DNA of 64,000 nucleotides, from the NCBI RefSeq assembly GCF_000382205.1, contig NZ_KB907786.1:186001-250000 (forward strand). Reading direction: 5' to 3'. A model generated the notes under the pieces. The model searched no databases. It saw nothing but the letters and a program-made list of their open reading frames with translations, and was not told where the DNA came from. A program made the translations under genes and the position numbers. This DNA comes from Dyadobacter beijingensis DSM 21582. GTDB taxonomy: Bacteria > Bacteroidota > Bacteroidia > Cytophagales > Spirosomataceae. Positions 59,544 to 64,000 of this stretch are shown here, in pieces (position 1 is the first letter of the stretch; every line of letters begins with the position of its first letter).

Positions 59544-61709
59544 TTACAGATTGTTTAGCTGGTTGGCATTCTTGTCTTTGGAAAGGGTAATGAAAAGGCC
59601 GATAAAGGCAAACCGCCTCGCGCCCTGGCCCACAGGCAGGCTCGCGTACGAACCCGTTTCGTCGGGTTGTGCCGCGTACCGGTAGCCGAACACATTGCTG
59701 CGGCCGAGCACATTGGAACAGGCGGCGTGAATGATCACGTTCGGGCGGGGCAGGTAGCTCCAACTCAGGCTCAGGTCGCTGTAAATGCCGGTTTTGCGCT
59801 GCATTTCGCCCGGCAGGTTGGGGTCGTTGTATGGATAGCCGCTGTTCCACGACCACGACAGGCCCAGCTGCGATTTCATCCGGCCTACGAAATGCTTGGC
59901 TACCACCGAACCATTGTGTTTGGGTGCGAACGACGGCTGCACGCGCGAGGCGAAGGCTGCGAACTGCCGTTTGCTGTCCACGAAACTGTATGTGATCCAG
60001 AAGTCGATGGATTTGAAGGTTTTTTTGTCCCGGTAAAACAGGTCGAAACCGCTCGCATACCCGGAGCCGTTCCGGGCGATGTTCTCGGGCCTGATGGCGG
60101 TGCCTTGCCAGGTCACGAGGTGGTTATAATCTTTGTAAAATGCCTCGGCACGGAGCGTACGATTGTTGCTGACGATGAAGTAGTTGAGAATATAGTGCGT
60201 GGCCGAGGTGTTTTTCAGGCCGGGGTCGTGAATGCGCGTCTTCTCGTCGGCGAGCTGGTGAAACTGTCCGGCCGCGAACGATACCTGCCCTTCGTTTTCA
60301 AATTTATAGGCCATCGAAAACCGCGGATCGGCCCATGCCTGGCGCGCCAGCGAGCTGTAACCCGTGCGCAGCCCGCCTACCATCACCAGCCGGTTGCTGA
60401 AATAGTAGCTGCCTTCCACGAAATGGTTGAGCTGATGGTCGGTAAAGTCGCGGCGGAGGTTTTGGCCGGTCAATTCCTCGGAGTAGCCTTTGATATACCA
60501 TTCAACTCCGTTTTTGAGGGAAAACCGCGGTGAAAAGTCCTTTACCGCCACCATTTTGGCATGTGCGAGCGTAGTAACCTGCCGCATGGGGTCGAGGTTG
60601 AGCTTCCACGCGTCCTTATTATGTGAGAATGCAGCGCCGCCGTAAAGTAACCAACCCTCACCATTGGATTGCCGAAACGATACATTTCCGTAGGCGTAAT
60701 TGTTGCGCAGCTGCACGCGGTCGCCACGGCCGTCGTCGCCGGGAATCTTTTGCCAGATCGCCATCCGGTTGCCCTCCGTGTGGAAATACGCTTTGAGCAT
60801 TCCGGCGCTGCTTTTGGCCGCGTTACCCCATTTCCGGCGCAAGGAAATTTCCGAATCCCAGCTCTCCGGCGCCTGTTCCCAATCGAAATGTTGTTTAATC
60901 ATGGATTGGTAGGGCGCCAGGTTGTAGTAGTTGGCCGAAGCCGTCAATGCCTGCGTTTTTCCCGTGAGCGTCTGCGTGTAGCCGCCGCCCGGCGTCATCA
61001 CACTCAGGTCGCCCTGGTTACGGAGCGGGAGGTCGAGCGTGTTCAATGCCAGCGCCGACGATAATGCCTGCCCATATTCCGCGGAATACCCGCCGGTGCT
61101 GAAAAACGAACCTTTAAATAGATTAGGACTGAACCGTGTGCGCGTAGGCACGTTGGAGGCTGTGCTGCCGAACGCGTTGCCCACCTGCATCCCGTCGATG
61201 AAAATGGCCGTTTCAGAAGCATCGCCCCCGCGCACGAACAGGCGGCCATCGTTGCCGACCGTGGAAGTGCCTGGTAATGTGAGTAATGCGGCGGTGATGT
61301 CGCCCATCGCTCCCGATGTGGTCACGATATCGAGCGGTTTCAGGACCACTGATTTCTTTTCGTCGCTCGCTTCCATCGCGCCGGCCGTAATGGTCACGGC
61401 GGTGAGGACGTTGATGCGCTCGGCCAGTTTCACATCCGCCGTCAACGCCTTGCCTTCGCATTGCAGGGCAAGGTCCTGGGTTTTGAAGCCCAATGCCTGC
61501 ACGGTGAGCAGCTGGGCGCCTTTTTCCTCCGTTTCGAATGCATAAGCGCCCTGCGAATCGGTGGAAGTGCCGTCGTAGGTGCCTTTGAGATACACATTCA
61601 CACCCGGCAGGCCGTTGCCTTTCGCGTCGGTGACTTTGCCGCTCACTTTTGTTTGGGCGAAAGTAAGGTTGCTGATCAGCAGTATGATAATGGTAAATGT
61701 CGCTTTCAT
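59544..61709 (-). CDS. TonB-dependent receptor with carboxypeptidase-like domain
   Basis: 721 residues from the ATG at 61709, which opens a signal peptide (IILLISNLTFAQ). Residues 22-105 are the carboxypeptidase-regulatory-like domain (GKVTDAKGNGLPGVNVYLKG), then plug (GAMGDITAALLTLPGTSTVG, RGGDASETAIFIDGM) and barrel. No SusD partner is present. It is the first gene of a leftward run with the TPR-like protein and the LytS/LytTR pair, which suggests a small uptake-and-sensing unit. The substrate is unknown. Confidence 0.87.
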   Translation of the reverse strand: MKATFTIIILLISNLTFAQTKVSGKVTDAKGNGLPGVNVYLKGTYDGTSTDSQGAYAFETEEKGAQLLTVQALGFKTQDLALQCEGKALTADVKLAERINVLTAVTITAGAMEASDEKKSVVLKPLDIVTTSGAMGDITAALLTLPGTSTVGNDGRLFVRGGDASETAIFIDGMQVGNAFGSTASNVPTRTRFSPNLFKGSFFSTGGYSAEYGQALSSALALNTLDLPLRNQGDLSVMTPGGGYTQTLTGKTQALTASANYYNLAPYQSMIKQHFDWEQAPESWDSEISLRRKWGNAAKSSAGMLKAYFHTEGNRMAIWQKIPGDDGRGDRVQLRNNYAYGNVSFRQSNGEGWLLYGGAAFSHNKDAWKLNLDPMRQVTTLAHAKMVAVKDFSPRFSLKNGVEWYIKGYSEELTGQNLRRDFTDHQLNHFVEGSYYFSNRLVMVGGLRTGYSSLARQAWADPRFSMAYKFENEGQVSFAAGQFHQLADEKTRIHDPGLKNTSATHYILNYFIVSNNRTLRAEAFYKDYNHLVTWQGTAIRPENIARNGSGYASGFDLFYRDKKTFKSIDFWITYSFVDSKRQFAAFASRVQPSFAPKHNGSVVAKHFVGRMKSQLGLSWSWNSGYPYNDPNLPGEMQRKTGIYSDLSLSWSYLPRPNVIIHAACSNVLGRSNVFGYRYAAQPDETGSYASLPVGQGARRFAFIGLFITLSKDKNANQLNNL

Positions 61710-62098
61710 GTGCCGTAGGACTTGATCCAAAATTGGCTACCACAGCACACGCACGGAAATGAAGTTCACCGAAAGGGAGAACGGGGCGGATGAAGTGCAG
61801 GACTTGTGGAGTGAAGCGTCGGCGGGCGACGATCAAAACGATAGGCCGTTCCTCAAAAACGGACAGTGCGCGGCGGGGAAGTGTGACTTTTTCAATAGTG
61901 CGTATAAATTTTTTATCAAATTATGCAAGGTGCTTGTAATCAACCATTTGAATTTCTATATTCCTGAATAGTTACCACGTAAGCCCGGCTGAAATATCCT
62001 TATACGTTAGTTGGATCGCGGAATCTGGCATGTTTATTTAAACTGTCCTTCCCGAAAACAATTTCACACGAAGACTAACTCTTAAATCGGATATAACT
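61710..62098. other. Intergenic region, no gene called
   Basis: 389 bp between the TonB receptor and the two small genes. A 70-codon frame at 61759-61971 has no family features and lies in the receptor's upstream region, so it is not called. No clear TAnnTTTG element was found on either strand. Confidence 0.45.
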
Positions 62099-62311
62099 AT
62101 GGTAGCGACATTTGGTAACAACCCAGCGAAAAGTTTGAAACCCGGCGCAGTGCTTAACGTGACAGGTGCCAGATCTGAATCGGAAGCACAGAGAGAAGTA
62201 GCGGATTTTCTGCAGATAAGTAACAGGACCGATCTTGGTTTCTTCCTGATTTCAAAGGATTATTTCCTGCTCTACCTGAAATCCGGGAATTCGATCAGTG
62301 GAATTGCATAG
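62099..62311 (+). CDS. Small protein of unknown function, first of a pair
   Basis: 70 residues, soluble. GAVLNVTGARSESEAQREVADFLQI looks like a strand followed by a helix, and GFFLISKDYFLLYLK a strand pair. It is not recognised. The second small gene starts 36 bp after its stop on the same strand, and the two share the opening Met-Val. They stand alone between a TonB receptor unit and an exporter. Confidence 0.5.
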   Translation: MVATFGNNPAKSLKPGAVLNVTGARSESEAQREVADFLQISNRTDLGFFLISKDYFLLYLKSGNSISGIA

Positions 62312-62347
62312 GATTACGTTTCATTCAAGAAGGACTAAGACAAGGAC

Positions 62348-62542
62348 ATGGTACAAAAGGGTACATTCAAATTATTTGGGCAGAAGCTCATCAATATTAT
62401 TATTCACAGGGAAGACGTTTTGAAGATTACCCCCAACAAGAAAGGGCAGGGTTGCATTATCTACCTCAAAAACAAGGTTCCCTACGCGGTTAGCGAAAGC
62501 GAAAAGGAAGTCCAGAAAAAATTAAACTGGGTTGCAGCATGA
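62348..62542 (+). CDS. Small protein of unknown function, second of a pair
   Basis: 64 residues. INIIIHREDVLKITPNKKG followed by CIIYLKNKVPYAVSESEKEV has the rhythm of a small beta-sheet protein with a closing helix, loosely like FlbD-type or LytTR-like folds; that is a guess. A strong terminator starts 32 bp after its stop, which supports a real transcript ending here. Confidence 0.55.
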   Translation: MVQKGTFKLFGQKLINIIIHREDVLKITPNKKGQGCIIYLKNKVPYAVSESEKEVQKKLNWVAA

Positions 62543-62573
62543 TCTTCGGTCTGTTGCCATGAAAATAAAAGCG

Positions 62574-62602
62574 GGCTCCGGTGCACTACCGGGGCCTTTT
62601 TT
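62574..62602 (+). terminator. Intrinsic terminator after the small genes
   Basis: GGCTCCGGT and ACCGGGGCC pair over 9 bp (one T-G) around GCACT, followed by six T. Confidence 0.88.
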
Positions 62603-62674
62603 GTGCACTGGCCGAACCCTTGGCCGCCTAACAGTGTTACCCGGATACTCAAATCTCCACACCACAAAATTTCC

Positions 62675-63904
62675 ATGTCCAGAAAGACATACTTTTTCCT
62701 GATCCTCATCCTGGGGAGCCTGACTGCGCTTGGCCCGTTTTCGATCGATATGTACCTGCCCGGTTTTCCGGCCATCGCGCGCGACCTCGACACCACTGCT
62801 GCCAAGGTTTCGCTGACATTGTCGGGCTATTTCGTCGGCATATCGCTCGGGCAGCTGCTGTACGGCCCATTGCTCGATCGATTCGGCCGCAAGAAACCGC
62901 TGTTTATCGGGCTGGTCGTCTACATTCTCGCGTCGGCGGGCTGCGCGGTGGCGACCTCGGTGGAGCAGCTGATCGTGCTGCGCATTATCCAGGCCATCGG
63001 CAGCTGCGCGGCTACGGTAGCGTCGGTAGCCATGGTACGCGACCTGTTTCCTGTCAGTGAAAATGCCAAAGTATTCTCCCTGCTGCTGCTCGTGGTCGGT
63101 TTTTCGCCGATGATCGCGCCTACGGCGGGCGGTTATGTGACCGACGCATTCGGCTGGCATGCCGTGTTTATGATACTGACGATCCTGGGCGTTGCCATTC
63201 TGGGCGCCACCGTGCTTTGGCTGCCGGATAGCTACAAACCCGATAAAACGCTCTCGCTGAAACCCCGGCCGATCATCAGGAACTTCCTGGAAGTGCTCCG
63301 CGAGCCGCAGTTTTACACCTACTCCATTACGGGCGCTATTGCATTCGCGGGGCTGTTTGCCTACGTGTCGGGCTCGCCGATCGTGTTTATGGAAGTGTTT
63401 CATATCGAAGGAAAAGTATACGGCTGGATTTTCGCATTCCTGTCGGTGGGCTTCATCGGTTCGGGGCAGGTCAATACCCTGATGCTCCGCCGCTTTACCA
63501 GCGAGCAGATCGTGAATGTGGCGCTGATTTGCCAGGCGGTGATCGGGCTCGTATTCCTCGCCGCGGCATTGAACGACGCGCTTACGCTGACTTCCACGCT
63601 CGTATTCCTCTTCCTTTTCCTGTGCTGCGTGGGTTACACCTTCCCGAATGCGGCCGCACTTTCGCTCGCGCCCTTCACGCGTAATGCGGGAAGCGCGTCG
63701 GCATTGATGGGCGCATTCCAGATGGGTGCGGGGACATTGATCTCCATCGCGATCAGCGTTTTTGAAGTACCTTCCATTATCCCGATGGTGACGGCTATGG
63801 CTGCCTCGGCTACGCTCGCATTGGTGGTGCTGGTGATAGGACGAAGGTTTATTACCAACAAGGTGGAGGTGCAGCAAGGCGCGGATGCGGGCGTGATGCA
63901 TTAA
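62675..63904 (+). CDS. Bcr/CflA family multidrug efflux MFS transporter
   Basis: 409 residues from the ATG at 62675; the frame is open 24 codons further but that text is not membrane-like. The start TALGPFSIDMYLPGFPAIARDL is the family signature, and the loop after helix 2 is GPLLDRFGRKKPL. About 12 helices. Such proteins export bicyclomycin, sulfonamides or other drugs with H+. It is a single gene, 24 bp before the next start. Confidence 0.92.
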   Translation: MSRKTYFFLILILGSLTALGPFSIDMYLPGFPAIARDLDTTAAKVSLTLSGYFVGISLGQLLYGPLLDRFGRKKPLFIGLVVYILASAGCAVATSVEQLIVLRIIQAIGSCAATVASVAMVRDLFPVSENAKVFSLLLLVVGFSPMIAPTAGGYVTDAFGWHAVFMILTILGVAILGATVLWLPDSYKPDKTLSLKPRPIIRNFLEVLREPQFYTYSITGAIAFAGLFAYVSGSPIVFMEVFHIEGKVYGWIFAFLSVGFIGSGQVNTLMLRRFTSEQIVNVALICQAVIGLVFLAAALNDALTLTSTLVFLFLFLCCVGYTFPNAAALSLAPFTRNAGSASALMGAFQMGAGTLISIAISVFEVPSIIPMVTAMAASATLALVVLVIGRRFITNKVEVQQGADAGVMH

Positions 63905-63927
63905 GCGGCGTTTGCTTAGTTTTGTGC

Positions 63928-64000
63928 ATGGATTATTTCAAGCGACTACTCGATTTACTGAAAATAGAAAGGGAGGAAGACCAGCAATCGTACCTGCGAT
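63928..64000 (+). CDS. Start of a further gene, possibly an IGHMBP2-type DNA helicase (runs off the right edge)
   Basis: Only 24 codons are visible: MDYFKRLLDLLKIEREEDQQ then SYLR. This opening resembles the N-terminus I recall from superfamily-1 AAA helicases of IGHMBP2 type in Bacteroidota, but the piece is too short to be sure. TAGTTTTG at 63917-63924, four bases before the ATG, fits the -7 element and would give an almost leaderless transcript; this may be chance. Confidence 0.4.
   Translation, partial: MDYFKRLLDLLKIEREEDQQSYLR

Noticed and set aside
61759..61971. 70-codon plus-strand frame between the TonB receptor and small genes
   Set aside because: Lies in the receptor's upstream region, no recognisable fold, no start signals.

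Overview
The window reads as a chromosomal segment of a Bacteroidota bacterium, most likely Cytophagales close to Dyadobacter/Spirosomaceae. The reasons are several genes preceded by the Bacteroidota -7 element TAnnTTTG, two TonB-dependent receptors with carboxypeptidase-like N-domains, a DUF4369-type TlpA thioredoxin, LytS/LytTR regulators, a DUF5690 transporter, an HYC_CC_PP-type protein and medium-high GC. No phage, plasmid, transposase, integrase or CRISPR genes are visible. The genus is inference; the assignments below rest on motifs read by eye, without database searches.

Layout. 1-856: PadR regulator with an ABC permease running off the left edge. 1006-8830: a six-gene leftward operon (polyol-type MFS permease, 2-hydroxyacid dehydrogenase, two FGGY kinases, histidine phosphatase, glycerophosphodiesterase) with a divergent DeoR regulator, probably for uptake and phosphorylation of a polyol or sugar. 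8857-11389: inositol-3-phosphate synthase with a 30-bp perfect palindrome upstream, then a broken CE15 esterase gene. 11676-13195: an AT-rich restriction-endonuclease-like gene lying between two copies of the same terminator hairpin, next to tRNA-Arg(CCT) and a tRNA 3' fragment; this looks like a tiny acquired island. 13265-19103: HflX, a MATE exporter with a possible leader-peptide attenuator, and a sulfur group (persulfide-dioxygenase/rhodanese protein plus two YeeE/YedE-type membrane proteins). 19104-28366: a metal (probably copper) locus of CopA, CopZ, a Cys-rich protein, TonB receptor, an HMA-AraC fusion regulator, a metal-binding lipoprotein, an exported HMA protein and an outer-membrane protein. 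A shared DNA motif lies in front of both copA and copZ, and a decayed VapBC remnant sits between them.

28470-37126 is mostly housekeeping (lactonase, TlpA, YdcF, PfkA, YfhO, YfiT/DinB, SGNH hydrolase). 37155-40100 holds two Fic genes around an unknown gene; one Fic has Tyr in place of the catalytic His, and both have repeat arrays upstream. 40186-44154: aldo/keto reductase, AraC regulator, AhpD-like protein and an ICL/PEP-mutase-family protein.

44288-50783 is the most notable block: a six-gene aminophosphonate catabolic cluster (XRE-cupin regulator, PhnX-like HAD, FAD oxidase, periplasmic alkaline-phosphatase-like enzyme, PLP lyase of PbfA type, DUF5690 transporter). The enzymes would converge on phosphonoacetaldehyde and release phosphate without C-P lyase or PhnW. 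50820-64000: small exported protein, NhaA, endonuclease V, GH18 lipoprotein, an NHEJ pair (stand-alone LigD polymerase domain plus Ku), a LytTR two-component system downstream of a TonB receptor and TPR-like protein, two small unknown genes, a Bcr/CflA exporter and the start of a further gene.
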